Of a stretch of DNA of 64,000 nucleotides, positions 35,538-43,779 are shown one piece after another. Origin of the DNA: Fundidesulfovibrio terrae. GTDB taxonomy: Bacteria; Desulfobacterota; Desulfovibrionia; Desulfovibrionales; Desulfovibrionaceae. Every line of letters starts with the position of its first letter. Positions within the stretch are counted from its first letter, which is position 1. A program made the position numbers and the translations under genes. The notes under the pieces are model-generated. The model had not been told where the DNA came from and made no database searches. It worked only from the letters and a program-made list of their open reading frames with translations. The stretch covers positions 62,001 through 126,000 of the forward strand of contig NZ_JAKZFS010000002.1 in assembly GCF_022808915.1 (NCBI RefSeq), read 5' to 3'.

Positions 35538-35550
35538 CTCCCCGTCCTGT

Positions 35551-35585
35551 GCAATCGTTTGCACCAGGACTGTGCAAACGATTGC
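35551..35585 (+). promoter_or_regulatory. 13-bp inverted repeat, candidate activator site
   Basis: GCAATCGTTTGCA (35551-35563) and its exact complement (35573-35585) are separated by nine bases, with no T tail, so it is not a terminator. It ends 65 bases before the sigma-54-type promoter, a usual place for an enhancer-binding protein. Confidence 0.6.
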
Positions 35586-35649
35586 CCCTCTGCACCTTGC
35601 AAACGCCTGATTTCTCAACCTCTTCAGCAATATCGAGGCCTTGCCGGGA

Positions 35650-35665
35650 TGGCACGCCAAATGCT
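35650..35665 (+). promoter_or_regulatory. Sigma-54-type promoter of the ZraP-like gene
   Basis: TGGCAC-N5-ATGCT with the invariant GG (35651-35652) and GC (35663-35664) exactly ten bases apart. It lies about 40 bases before the start codon at 35706. With the upstream inverted repeat it makes a complete enhancer-type control region. Confidence 0.72.
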
Positions 35666-35705
35666 CCTTGCCGGGTATGAATTTCATCCCAAAGGAGTAC
35701 ATCCA

Positions 35706-36392
35706 ATGACCAGAACTTCCCGGATTCTCCATGCCTTGACCGGCATGACCTTGGCGTTCCTGATCGGTTTCGCGGCCATGGCCGCCCAGGACAAGGCGGC
35801 CGCGGGCAAGACGGAGCAGCCCGCCGCGCAGTCCCAGGATCATGGCTCAATGAACATGGGGATGGGCATGGGCATGGCGGGCCAGGCGCACACTTTCGCC
35901 CCCGGGTTGCCCGGCTAGATCAAGCACCTGCCGTTCGACAAGCAGGAGACGGCCCGGAAGATCTGGCTGACCGACGGCCGGGCCATCGTGGGCTACAAAG
36001 AGCTGCTGGCTGCCAAGCGCCATGAGCTGAACGCCGTGCAGGCTCTGCCCGGTACCGACGACAAGGCCGTGGCCGCGCTGGTGAAGGAGATCGCTTCCAC
36101 CGAAGAGAAGCTGCTCACCGCCGAGATCGGCTTCCGGCGTAAGCTCGAGAAGGAGGGCATCCCCACGTGGGGGCGTTTCGACCACTCCATGCACTCCATG
36201 ATGATGGGCGAGGACGGCGGCATGGGCGGCATGATGAGCGGCGAGGGCAAGGGAATGATGGGCATGATGAGCATGGGCAAGGACCACGACAAGCAAGGCG
36301 CTTCCGCTGACGCCAAGCCCGCCGACACCAAGTCCTCCGATGCCAAGCCTGCCGACGCGGCCAAGGCCCAGGGCGGCCACGCCGGAATGTAG
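35706..36392 (+). pseudogene. ZraP/Spy-like periplasmic metal-stress protein interrupted by an in-frame amber codon
   Basis: The frame starts at ATG 35706 (AAAGGAG upstream), encodes a signal sequence (about 1-27) and a Met/Gly/His-rich stretch, meets TAG at 35916-35918, then continues in the same frame without other stops to 36392. Joined, it would give 228 positions: an alpha-helical zinc/copper-resistance core (about 71-155, DKQETARKIWLTDGRA) and a Met-rich, then Asp/Lys/Ala-rich tail. It resembles ZraP/CpxP/Spy periplasmic chaperones. The downstream part keeps codon usage and frame, so the break is recent, a sequencing error, or read through. A new start after the stop (GTG 35988) has no ribosome site. 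A terminator follows at 36414. Confidence 0.78.
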
Positions 36393-36413
36393 CCTTTCTC
36401 CACCAACAAATCA

Positions 36414-36449
36414 GCCCGGAGCGTGGCTTTGCGCGCTCCGGGCCTTTTC
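36414..36449 (+). terminator. Terminator after the ZraP-like gene
   Basis: A 10-bp stem GCCCGGAGCG/CGCTCCGGGC (36414-36423 with 36434-36443) followed by CTTTTC, 22 bases after the stop codon. Confidence 0.85.
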
Positions 36450-36483
36450 ATTTACGTTCTCATCGATCGACGCGAAGCGAAAG

Positions 36484-36531
36484 GGGGATTCCAAAGGGAG
36501 GAACTCCCTTTGGCCGCCGGAGACATCTTTC
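36484..36531. repeat. Dispersed hairpin repeat, copy 1
   Basis: GGGGATTCCAAAGGGA, then a 5-base loop, TCCCTTTGG and CCGCCGGAGACAT. The stem is 9 bp (36491-36499 with 36505-36513). The same layout recurs at 46451 and, split apart, at 61103. Confidence 0.8.
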
Positions 36532-36567
36532 CGCCTGCGCTTCTCCAGGAACAGCCAGAACCAGGAG

Positions 36568-36602
36568 AAAAAACATTGTAAAGCATATTCATGTTTTACA
36601 AT
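36568..36602 (-). terminator. Terminator of the RNase J transcript
   Basis: ATTGTAAA (36575-36582) pairs with TTTACAAT (36595-36602); on the minus strand six T follow. It starts ten bases after the RNase J stop codon. Confidence 0.78.
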
Positions 36603-36611
36603 AACAGGGTG

Positions 36612-38264
36612 TTACAGGCTTATCACCAGCGGCACCACCACGGGGTCGCGCTCCAGCACCTTCCTGAAGAACCTTCTCAGTGACGACCGTATCCGCTCTT
36701 TCAGTTTATCCGGATTTCCCGGGGGCATGTTGTCGATGGTGTCCAGGATGACGCACTTGGCGTCCTCCAGCACGTGGGAGTACTGCTGCTCGAAGACAAA
36801 GCCTTTCGAAATCAAGTTCGGTCCGATCATGATCTCGCCGGTCTTTTCGTCCATGACCAGCATGACCACCACCATGCCCTCGCCCGCCAGGAGCTGGCGT
36901 TCCTTGAGCACGGTCTGTCCCACGTCGCCCACGCCCTTGCCGTCCACGTAGACCTGCTCCACCAGGATGGGGTCTTCCAGGCGGATGCCGCCTTCCTCCA
37001 GGAAGGTGATGGGCTGGCCGTCCTCGATGATGATGGCGCGTTCGGGAGCCACGCCGTGCTCCAGGGCCAGGCGGCGGTGCTTGACCAGGTGCCGGAATTC
37101 GCCGTGCACGGGGATGAAGAACTTGGGCCGCACGGTGTCGAGCATGATTTCGAGCTCTTCGCGGTGGGCGTGGCCCGAGGCGTGGATGGCCTGGACGCGG
37201 TCGTAGATGACCTCGGCCCCGAGGCGGTAGAGCTTGTCGATGAGCTTGTAGATGGCCCGGATGTTGCCCGGGATGAAGCGCGAACTCATGAGCACCAGGT
37301 CGCCGGGCTGCACGCGCAGCTGGCGGTGTTCGCCGGCGGCCAGGCGGGAAAGCGCCGAAAGGGGTTCGCCCTGAGAGCCCGTGACCAGCAGAACGGCCTG
37401 ATCCAGGGGCAGGCCCGGCAGCTCGTCCATGGAGGCCCACACGCCCGGGGGCATGCGCAGGTAGCCCAGGTCGCGGGCCAGCTCGATGTTGGTGGCGAGG
37501 CTCTTGCCGGAGACGGCGACCCGTTTGCCCGTGTCGTGGGCCAGGTCGAAGATCTCCTGCATGCGCTGGATGTGGCTGGAGAACAGGGTGACGATGATGC
37601 GCCCGGTGGCCTTGCGGAAAATTTCGCCCAGCGACTGCTTGATCTCCATTTCGGTGAGGGCGAAGCCTTCGCGCTCCACGTTGGTGGAGTCGGAGAGCAT
37701 GCAGGTGACGCCCAGCTCGGAGAAGGAGTGGAAGGCGTCCAGGTCGGTCTGGTGGCCGTCCAGGGGGTAACGGTCGATCTTGAAGTCGCCGGTGTGGACG
37801 ATGCGCCCGGCCGGGGTCTCGATTCCCAGGCCGTAGCTGTGCACGATGGAGTGGCAGACCTGGAAGAAATTGAAGGCGAAGGGTCCGATCTCCACGCGCT
37901 CGTTCTTCTTCACGGGGCGCAGGTCGGCGAATTTGAGCAGGTCGTGCTCTTCGAGCTTCTTGGAAACCAGGGCCAGGGTGAAGGGCGAGCCGTAGATGGG
38001 GGCGTCCACGTAGGGCAGCAGCCAGGGCAGGGCGCCGATGTGGTCCTCGTGGCCGTGGGTGAGCACGATGCCCTTGAGTTTGTCCTTGCGGGCCAGGATG
38101 AAATCGAAGCGGGGGATGACCACGTCCACGCCGAAGAGGTAGTCCTCGGGGAACATGAGGCCGCAGTCCACCAGGACCATGGCTTCCTTGGTGGACACGG
38201 CCATGCAGTTCATGCCGATCTCGCCGAGGCCGCCGAGGGGGTAGAGGGTCACGCCGCCGGACAT
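36612..38264 (-). CDS. rnj: Ribonuclease J
   Basis: 550 residues, typical length. Metallo-beta-lactamase motifs are HGHEDH (70-75), HSIVHSYG, HTGDFK and SDSTN; the beta-CASP part has VTLFSSHIQRMQEI, LVTGSQGEPLSALSRLA and ASGHAHREELE, then FIPVHGEFRHL. A C-terminal domain follows. RNase J is a 5' exonuclease/endonuclease in RNA maturation and decay in bacteria that rely less on RNase E. It starts one base after the acyltransferase stop and ends the 39516-36612 gene string; its terminator lies just downstream. Confidence 0.97.
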   Translation of the reverse strand: MSGGVTLYPLGGLGEIGMNCMAVSTKEAMVLVDCGLMFPEDYLFGVDVVIPRFDFILARKDKLKGIVLTHGHEDHIGALPWLLPYVDAPIYGSPFTLALVSKKLEEHDLLKFADLRPVKKNERVEIGPFAFNFFQVCHSIVHSYGLGIETPAGRIVHTGDFKIDRYPLDGHQTDLDAFHSFSELGVTCMLSDSTNVEREGFALTEMEIKQSLGEIFRKATGRIIVTLFSSHIQRMQEIFDLAHDTGKRVAVSGKSLATNIELARDLGYLRMPPGVWASMDELPGLPLDQAVLLVTGSQGEPLSALSRLAAGEHRQLRVQPGDLVLMSSRFIPGNIRAIYKLIDKLYRLGAEVIYDRVQAIHASGHAHREELEIMLDTVRPKFFIPVHGEFRHLVKHRRLALEHGVAPERAIIIEDGQPITFLEEGGIRLEDPILVEQVYVDGKGVGDVGQTVLKERQLLAGEGMVVVMLVMDEKTGEIMIGPNLISKGFVFEQQYSHVLEDAKCVILDTIDNMPPGNPDKLKERIRSSLRRFFRKVLERDPVVVPLVISL

Positions 38265-38265
38265 G

Positions 38266-38985
38266 TTATCTGCGCTCCTGGTAGGCTTGTTCCATGTGCT
38301 CCTTGAGCCAGGTTCTGAACTGTTCGCGCTGCTTCAGGGTGAAGCGCTCCGAGGGGTCGAACGGCTCGAGCGCCTCCACGCGCACCTCGCAGGGCTTGGG
38401 AAGGATGGAGTGCTTGGGCAGCACGGCGTGGGAGCCGCTGATGATGATGGGCGCCACGGGCCGCGCGCACTTGAGGGCCATGATCATGCCGCCGATCTTG
38501 AATTCGCCGAGATGAGCGGGGTCGAGGCTTCGGGTGCCCTCGGGAAAGATGAGCATGCTCATGCCGCGCTTGGCTGCTTCCGCAGCGTCGTCGATGGCGC
38601 GCATGGCTTTGCGGGAGTTCTCGCGCAGGATGGGGATGTGTCCGGTTTTCAGCATGGCCGGGCCGAAGATCGGAATCTTGAAGAGGCTTTCCTTGGCCAC
38701 GAAGCGCACGTTCCAGTCCCGCAGCACGGCGAAGAGCACCAGGATGTCGAAGTGGCTCTGGTGGTTGGGCATGAACACGTAGGGCACGGACCTGTCCAGG
38801 CGGGAGAGGTCCGCGCGCACGCGCACCCCGGCCAGGGCGAGGGCGATCCTGGCCCACAGGCATTCGATGCGGTGGGCCAGGACGGCGTTCTCGCCGATCC
38901 CGGCCGTGAGCCAGCACAGGCTGGACACCACGGCCGTGAGGACCGGGAAGATCAGAATGAAAAGCGCTCTATGGACGAGTGCCAT
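38266..38985 (-). CDS. 1-acyl-sn-glycerol-3-phosphate acyltransferase (PlsC family)
   Basis: 239 residues from the ATG at 38985. It has an N-terminal membrane helix (about 6-27), the catalytic NHQSHFD (H-x4-D), and the substrate motif FPEGTRSLDP. It should add the second acyl chain to lysophosphatidate during phospholipid synthesis at the inner membrane. It lies one base upstream of the RNase J start, so the two are translated together. A second PlsC-type gene elsewhere in the genome is possible, hence no symbol. Confidence 0.93.
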   Translation of the reverse strand: MALVHRALFILIFPVLTAVVSSLCWLTAGIGENAVLAHRIECLWARIALALAGVRVRADLSRLDRSVPYVFMPNHQSHFDILVLFAVLRDWNVRFVAKESLFKIPIFGPAMLKTGHIPILRENSRKAMRAIDDAAEAAKRGMSMLIFPEGTRSLDPAHLGEFKIGGMIMALKCARPVAPIIISGSHAVLPKHSILPKPCEVRVEALEPFDPSERFTLKQREQFRTWLKEHMEQAYQERR

Positions 38986-38994
38986 CAATGGGCG

Positions 38995-39207
38995 CTACTC
39001 GGCTTCTTCGTCGCCGTGGTCGTGGTCGCAGCCGCAGGCGGTCTCGATGGAGAGCACGATCTCGGTGGCGTCGCGCAGGGCGCCGGAGAGGTCCTTCAGC
39101 TGGGAGGGGGTCAGGGCTTCGGCGTCGAGCATTTCGGCGGCCTTGAAAACCACGCGCAGGGCGTTTTCCAGGAGCAGGTCCTGGGGATCGATTTCGAATT
39201 CTTCCAC
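38995..39207 (-). CDS. Small acidic hypothetical protein with Cys/His tail
   Basis: 70 residues starting with GTG at 39207 (TTGGAG upstream). It is mostly helical and acidic, ending ACGCDHDHGDEEAE, a short stretch able to bind a metal ion. No family is recognised. It sits nine bases upstream of the acyltransferase gene on the same strand, which supports it being a real gene. Confidence 0.68.
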   Translation of the reverse strand: MEEFEIDPQDLLLENALRVVFKAAEMLDAEALTPSQLKDLSGALRDATEIVLSIETACGCDHDHGDEEAE

Positions 39208-39279
39208 GGTGAATCTCCAATAAGATGATGTATGAGGCAGGTCCGATCCGAAGCATGTACCCTCGGGCGGACCAAAAAG

Positions 39280-39516
39280 CTAGACCTCGGGAGCCAGGTG
39301 GCGCTCGATGATCTCCAGATCCTGCGGACGCGACTTCACGCCGAGGGACACCGAGTGGCCGTGCACGTGCAACGCCCCTCCCGAGGTTTCGACGTATCCG
39401 GCCGACAGGACGGTGGAGTAGGGCACCAGTTCGCGCATCTCGCCGTGGCTGACCCTGCCCGGGAAAAGGATGGGGGCGGGGTGTCCGGCAAAATCCTCGA
39501 AGATGATGTATTTCAT
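39280..39516 (-). CDS. Small conserved-looking hypothetical protein
   Basis: 78 residues from ATG at 39516, with a ribosome site GGAGGA-like just upstream. The chain (MKYIIFEDFAGHPAPILFPG at its start, several His and short strands) suggests a compact beta fold; no export signal. First gene of the string running to RNase J, 72 bases before the acidic small protein. I do not know its function. Confidence 0.68.
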   Translation of the reverse strand: MKYIIFEDFAGHPAPILFPGRVSHGEMRELVPYSTVLSAGYVETSGGALHVHGHSVSLGVKSRPQDLEIIERHLAPEV

Positions 39517-39848
39517 GAGCGTCCTCCACGGTGTTGGTAGGCTGTTTTGGCGCGCTTGTCGACTGGCGCGGGCAGGATGCGGCCGCTACGGGCCGCCCGG
39601 GCCATCCTCAAGGAGGCGTCGGGCGTCCGACAGGCATGCTGTGACGTTTTCTGCTGCTCCTGTCCGTGGGAGAAAATGGGGCCGCGCTGTTCATGCGGTA
39701 CGCCAATAATCTTTTGGTTGACGCTTCCCAGTGGCAGTGGCAACGCTGATGCGTCAATGCGGATCGTCGTAAGCTAGGCGCTCCGCTGCAACAGGGTGGT
39801 GTTCTGCCTCTTGGAAACGGACATCCGACTGCCGTTGCGAGGTTCACC
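39517..39848. other. Divergent intergenic region, nothing recognised
   Basis: 330 bases between divergent genes at 39516 and 39849. Short open frames on both strands have no ribosome site or motif. Promoters for both sides are expected here, but none stands out. Confidence 0.5.
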
Positions 39849-40316
39849 ATGGACACTGGCGATTTCGGTTTTGGCGGACCCAGGCTTCCATCTTTCTGTC
39901 TTCAGACGAACCATGTGGAGTTCGCCAGGACGCATGGAGAGCTGCTCAACAGCGTGGCCTTGCCGGTTGCGGTGCTCAACGGCTACTGGCAGATCGTCTT
40001 CGCCAACCGCGACTTCCTTCGTGTATTCCGCAGCGTTCCGCAGGAAGACATCCTGGGCTCCCGCGTGGGCGAGGCGCTGGGCTGTTCCAACGCCAGCATG
40101 TCCTTGAGCGGTTGCGGCACCTCACCCGCCTGCCGCGAGTGCGACTTGGCCATCGCCCTCTACGTCCCATGCCCGGACGGCCGGGAACTGCCGGCCAGAA
40201 AGGTGCGCACCGGCGGCGATTCCCTGGTCGAACTGGCGGAGGTGGCCTGCCGCTTCCTGGATTTCGATGACGGGACCCTTCGCATCTGCACCTTCGTGGA
40301 CCTGACGCTCAGATAG
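39849..40316 (+). CDS. Stand-alone PAS-domain protein with cysteine loop
   Basis: 155 residues consisting of one PAS domain (about 30-150, LLNSVALPVAVLNGYWQIVFANRDFLRVF) and nothing else. A Cys-rich insertion, GCSNASMSLSGCGTSPACREC, resembles the cysteine loops of sensor PAS domains in sulfate reducers and could bind a metal, cluster or heme. No output or DNA-binding part is present, so it would act by binding another protein. It is transcribed alone on the plus strand. Confidence 0.75.
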   Translation: MDTGDFGFGGPRLPSFCLQTNHVEFARTHGELLNSVALPVAVLNGYWQIVFANRDFLRVFRSVPQEDILGSRVGEALGCSNASMSLSGCGTSPACRECDLAIALYVPCPDGRELPARKVRTGGDSLVELAEVACRFLDFDDGTLRICTFVDLTLR

Positions 40317-40447
40317 GGCCGCCCGGTCCTCCCGCCCCTTCGGCACGTCACGGACGCGTTCCCTTGCGGGGCCGCGTCGCCCGTCGCCGCCGTGCAGTGC
40401 ATGTCTCCCGAACGCCCGCCCGCCATGCAAATGTAACGTTAAAACCC

Positions 40448-40476
40448 TTTACAAGTGACGCGCGAGAGCCTAATTA
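40448..40476 (+). promoter_or_regulatory. Sigma-70-type promoter
   Basis: TTTACA (40448-40453), 17 bases, TAATTA (40471-40476), in a locally AT-rich stretch about 55 bases before the gene at 40533. Good spacing and near-consensus elements. Confidence 0.65.
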
Positions 40477-40532
40477 CATCGGGCTTTGCAGTGCGAATAT
40501 ATAGAAAATTCATATATATCGAGAGTTTATCA

Positions 40533-41066
40533 ATGAACCAGGTTCCTATGAACCTCCGCCGTCTGGTGGCGGACGTTCTCCCCAAGGGTTTCGAGGTGGC
40601 CAAGACCGGCGAGGAGCTTCCCGCCGGTGGCTACGCCTATTTCTATGTTCTGGACCCGTCCAAGCGCCGCCGCACCTTCTCCCACGCCACGCCCACCCTG
40701 GACGAACTCTACGGCGAGATCCGCAAGCTGGCCGTGGAAGTGCGCCGCCTGGACTACTGGAAGCGTAAATCCGAAATCACCGACGCGGACATGGACGCCC
40801 TGGTCGCGAGCGTGTGCACCAACATGCCCAAGCTCAAGGGGCAGCGCTGGGGCTACGCCGCCGAGGACCTGACCACCCCCTGCTGCGGCACCAGGATTCC
40901 CGCCGGAAAGTGGTGGATCCACGAGGACGCCGGCATGTTGGGGCAGTTCGCGCCCCTCGCCAAGGCCGAGGGGTCGCCGGACGTGGTGTTCATGGACGCC
41001 CCGGACTTCGCCCGCTACCTGATCGAACGCAAGGAGTCGCGCTTCGAGCGTTCCGTGCGCCAGTAG
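40533..41066 (+). CDS. Hypothetical cytoplasmic protein
   Basis: 177 residues from the ATG at 40533; a second ATG lies five codons on. No signal or membrane helix. It contains a possible metal site PCCGTRIPAGKWW and a helix-rich first half (TLDELYGEIRKLAVEVRRLDYW). I do not recognise the family. It has its own promoter and a strong terminator 25 bases after the stop, so it is a single-gene unit. Confidence 0.75.
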   Translation: MNQVPMNLRRLVADVLPKGFEVAKTGEELPAGGYAYFYVLDPSKRRRTFSHATPTLDELYGEIRKLAVEVRRLDYWKRKSEITDADMDALVASVCTNMPKLKGQRWGYAAEDLTTPCCGTRIPAGKWWIHEDAGMLGQFAPLAKAEGSPDVVFMDAPDFARYLIERKESRFERSVRQ

Positions 41067-41090
41067 CCCCCGCCGGGCAAAGATGCTTTG

Positions 41091-41127
41091 AAAGCGCTGG
41101 ACGGCTTGCCCGCCCGGCGCTTTTTTT
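41091..41127 (+). terminator. Terminator after the hypothetical gene at 40533
   Basis: AAAGCGC (41091-41097) pairs with GCGCTTT (41117-41123), with further GC pairs inside, and the T run extends to seven. Confidence 0.85.
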
Positions 41128-41350
41128 GTTTGCCGGCGCTGCGTGCCGCGAAAGGCGTCCGCCTTCCGGCCGGCGCAGGCCTGCTTCACGGGGGCGTGGC
41201 CAGCGTATTCCCGGCGCGTCGCGGAAGGCTGGTGATCGTATTTTCCGAACACCCCTTTCGGTTCTATTCGTTGGGCACCGAGCCCCATTCAAGGATATCT
41301 GCGCTCCTGATCCGGTTTTGACCGGCACAATTGTTACCAAGGAGTGCTCG

Positions 41351-41797
41351 ATGTCGTTGAATCTCGAAGATGCGGTCGTCAAGAACCTGGAACGCGGCTA
41401 CCTGTGTTCGGAAAGTGTGATCAAAGGCGCGGCCGAATACCTGGGCATGCCCTGGGAGCACCTGCCTGCCATCGCCACCGGGCTTGGCGGGGGCATCGGC
41501 GGCACGGCCGGGGTGTGCGGCGCCCTGACGGGGGCGGTGCTGGCCCTGGGGCTGGCCACCGGGCGCAATGCCCCGGACCAGGACTTCTACGCCTGCGCGG
41601 GCCTTGTCCAGGAACTGGTGGACCGCTTCCGGGAGCGCTTCGCAAGCACAGATTGCGTGGACGTCCTGGGGCTCGACCTCCGCACGGATGAAGGGCGAAT
41701 CCAGGCCATGGCCAAGGGATTGCCCAATCTCCCTTGCAAGGAGTGCTGCCTTTTCGTCGCGCGCTACATCGCCGAGAACACATCCCCGTCGCGTTAG
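41351..41797 (+). CDS. C_GCAxxG_C_C family redox-type protein
   Basis: 148 residues from the ATG at 41351 (AAGGAG upstream). The N-terminal CSESV, the Gly-rich GLGGGIGGTAG and CGALTGAVLALGLATG, a later DCVD and the C-terminal PCKECCLFVA match the split-cysteine family named C_GCAxxG_C_C. Members are thought to hold a metal or have a redox role; the exact reaction is not established. The C-terminal CKECC has one more cysteine than the usual pattern. Its stop overlaps the LysR stop by four bases, tail to tail. Confidence 0.88.
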   Translation: MSLNLEDAVVKNLERGYLCSESVIKGAAEYLGMPWEHLPAIATGLGGGIGGTAGVCGALTGAVLALGLATGRNAPDQDFYACAGLVQELVDRFRERFASTDCVDVLGLDLRTDEGRIQAMAKGLPNLPCKECCLFVARYIAENTSPSR

Positions 41798-42717
41798 GCC
41801 GCGCCGGGAGGCCGCTTCCGGGCGGGGGCGGCCTCCCGCCAGGCGTTCCTGAACAGATCCATGAAGAAGGTCAGGGACGGGGACATCCACTTCTCCCGAT
41901 GCCACAGCATGTTGACCGGCAAATCCACAGGCAGCCCATGAAGGACCAGTTCGGCCAGCACGCCCGAGTCCAGCTCCTGCTCCAGGGCCACGCGGGGCAG
42001 CAGCGCACATCCTCCTGCGGTGTTCCGGAGGGAATTCTTGAGCGCGGCAAGGCTGCTGAAATCGATCCACACGTTTCCCTGCACGCCGTTCTGGCCGAGG
42101 AAACGTTCGAGGACGGCGCGGCCGGATGAATCGGAGGAGGCGCAGAGCAGCATGCGTCCGGCCAGATCGGGAGCCTCGATGCGTGCCGGGCCGGTTCCCC
42201 AATCCGCGGCGTTTCCCGCGAGGACCAGCTCTTCGCCGCCGATCTTCTCGATGAAGCAGTTCTCGGCTGGCCTGGCCTCCCCAACCACGAAAGCCAGGTC
42301 GAGCCCTTTCTCCAAGTACCTTTGTACATCGTGCGTCGAGCTCCCCCTCAGCCTGAGGCCCATGGCCGGATGCTCCTGCCGGAACAGAGGCAGCAGCGCC
42401 GGGAAACGATAGGCGGCCAGGGTTTCAGGCATGCGGATCGCGAGCATTCCCTGGCGGGCGTGCTCGCCGGCGGCGGCCGAAGCGCTCTCCCGGGCCAAGG
42501 CCAGCAGTTTCAGGGCGTAGGGAAGAAATCGCTCGCCCGCCTCGGTGAGGCGTATCCCCTTTTCCAGGCGGTCGAACAGCCTGAGCCGGAGCTCCGCCTC
42601 GAGAGCCTGGATCTGGGCCGACACCGTGGACGGAGCATAATGGAGCACTTCCGCCGCCCTGCGGAAGCTCAAAAGCCCGGCGACCGAAACGAAAGTCTTC
42701 ACGTTCCGCAATTCCAT
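41794..42717 (-). CDS. LysR-family transcriptional regulator
   Basis: 307 residues, the family length. The N-terminal winged helix-turn-helix is RNVKTFVSVAGLLSFRRAAE through APSTVSAQIQALEAELRLRLFDR. The C-terminal co-inducer domain is a two-lobed binding fold (about 90-300). It faces the LpoB-like gene at 42898 across 180 bases and converges on the C_GCAxxG_C_C gene; LysR regulators often control the divergent neighbour, but that gene has a structural role, so the target is open. Confidence 0.94.
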   Translation of the reverse strand: MELRNVKTFVSVAGLLSFRRAAEVLHYAPSTVSAQIQALEAELRLRLFDRLEKGIRLTEAGERFLPYALKLLALARESASAAAGEHARQGMLAIRMPETLAAYRFPALLPLFRQEHPAMGLRLRGSSTHDVQRYLEKGLDLAFVVGEARPAENCFIEKIGGEELVLAGNAADWGTGPARIEAPDLAGRMLLCASSDSSGRAVLERFLGQNGVQGNVWIDFSSLAALKNSLRNTAGGCALLPRVALEQELDSGVLAELVLHGLPVDLPVNMLWHREKWMSPSLTFFMDLFRNAWREAAPARKRPPGAA

Positions 42718-42897
42718 GCGTCCAGGCTAAGCCCACTCGCCCGAGAAGGAAAGGACGTTGCCCCCTCCGGCTTCCAGCGGCGCGCCGGCGCGGCCGAGGG
42801 ACCGTTGCCCGTCAGGGCCATTTCGGACGCCACCGCAGCCCTCTCTTGCGGCCCGGCTCCCTTCCGAGTATGTTCCGCCCGGTCTGGAGGCCCGTCC

Positions 42898-43521
42898 ATG
42901 CGCAAGTTCGCTTATCTTTTAGTCTTCTTCGTCCTGGCCCTGCCCGTGCTCGCACAGGCGCAGGCCAAGCCCGCCCCCCGCAAGATCGCCATCCTGGAGT
43001 TCGACCCGGTAACGGCCGAGGCTGAGAAGGACAACCTGGGCCGGGTCACGGCCGAGTTCCTCATCACCGCCGCCGTGAATTCCGGTTCGTTCAGCGTGGT
43101 GGAGCGCGCGGCGCTCAAGAAGGTGCTGGACGAGATGCAGTTCGGCCAAGGTTCCAACGCTCCCGGCACGGTGGCCCAGGCCATCGGTTCCATGGTGGGG
43201 GCCCAGGGCGTGCTCACGGGGTCGGTGGCCAAGACCGGCAACTCGGTGCGTCTGGACGCCCGGCTGGTGGACGTGGCCAGCGGCAACATCGTGGCCGCGC
43301 GCAACGCCTACGCCAAGGCCGACCTGCGCTCCATCGCCACGGCCGCCGAACTGCTGGTGAGCCAGCTCGAGGGCGACGTCTCGCGCCTCACGCCGCCGGA
43401 ACAGAAGCCGGAGGCCAAAGCCGAGCCCGCACCCGCCCCGAAGCCTGAAGAAAAAAAGCAGGAAAATCAGGGCGATGCCATTCAGGGGAAACAGCCCGAG
43501 CCCCAGGCGCAACAGCCCTGA
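42898..43521 (+). CDS. Exported CsgG/FlgO/LpoB-fold protein
   Basis: 207 residues from the ATG at 42898 (CTGGAGG upstream). Signal sequence about 1-22, then a CsgG-like alpha/beta domain: RKIAILEFDPV, SGSFSVVERAALKKVLDEMQFGQ, GAQGVLTGSVAKTGNSVRLDARLVDVASGNIVAA. The last 45 residues are Pro/Lys/Glu/Gln-rich and disordered. Relatives anchor flagellar or curli parts or activate penicillin-binding proteins. Since a D,D-carboxypeptidase gene follows, a cell-wall role is a reasonable guess. No lipobox Cys is present. Confidence 0.82.
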   Translation: MRKFAYLLVFFVLALPVLAQAQAKPAPRKIAILEFDPVTAEAEKDNLGRVTAEFLITAAVNSGSFSVVERAALKKVLDEMQFGQGSNAPGTVAQAIGSMVGAQGVLTGSVAKTGNSVRLDARLVDVASGNIVAARNAYAKADLRSIATAAELLVSQLEGDVSRLTPPEQKPEAKAEPAPAPKPEEKKQENQGDAIQGKQPEPQAQQP

Positions 43522-43539
43522 CGCGCCTCTGCACTGCAC

Positions 43540-43567
43540 TGTTGCAGCCCGTCTGGTGACTGCAACA
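43540..43567. promoter_or_regulatory. 8-bp inverted repeat before the D,D-carboxypeptidase gene
   Basis: TGTTGCAG (43540-43547) and CTGCAACA (43560-43567) with a 12-base spacer, and a further TGTTGC nearby at about 43582. It could be an operator; no T tail makes a terminator unlikely. Confidence 0.4.
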
Positions 43568-43779
43568 TTACAGCAGTGATATGTTGCGTCACTCCCGAAT
43601 TGAAAAAATTGGTTGCATCAAAGGCTTGGTCCGCGCTAAGGGGGTGCCGTCTTGTACGACGCAGACGCACCCTGCCAGCCAGGAATGACCGGGCTTACGC
43701 ATTGGGCCGCGAACCGTCCCCGGAACCAGGGGCGGGCCACGACGCCAACCGGCTTCCAGCCGCCAAGGAGATCGACCGA

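Noticed and set aside
35551-35585. The 13-bp inverted repeat as terminator of the dlt-like operon
   Set aside because: No T run follows on either strand, and it is placed correctly for an activator site of the next gene.
36774-38306. A 510-codon plus-strand open frame
   Set aside because: Antisense of RNase J; composition typical of reverse-frame translation of high-GC genes.
39547-39777. Short plus-strand open frame in the 39.5-39.8 kb gap
   Set aside because: It is overlapped by an equally open minus-strand frame, has no ribosome site and no recognisable pattern.
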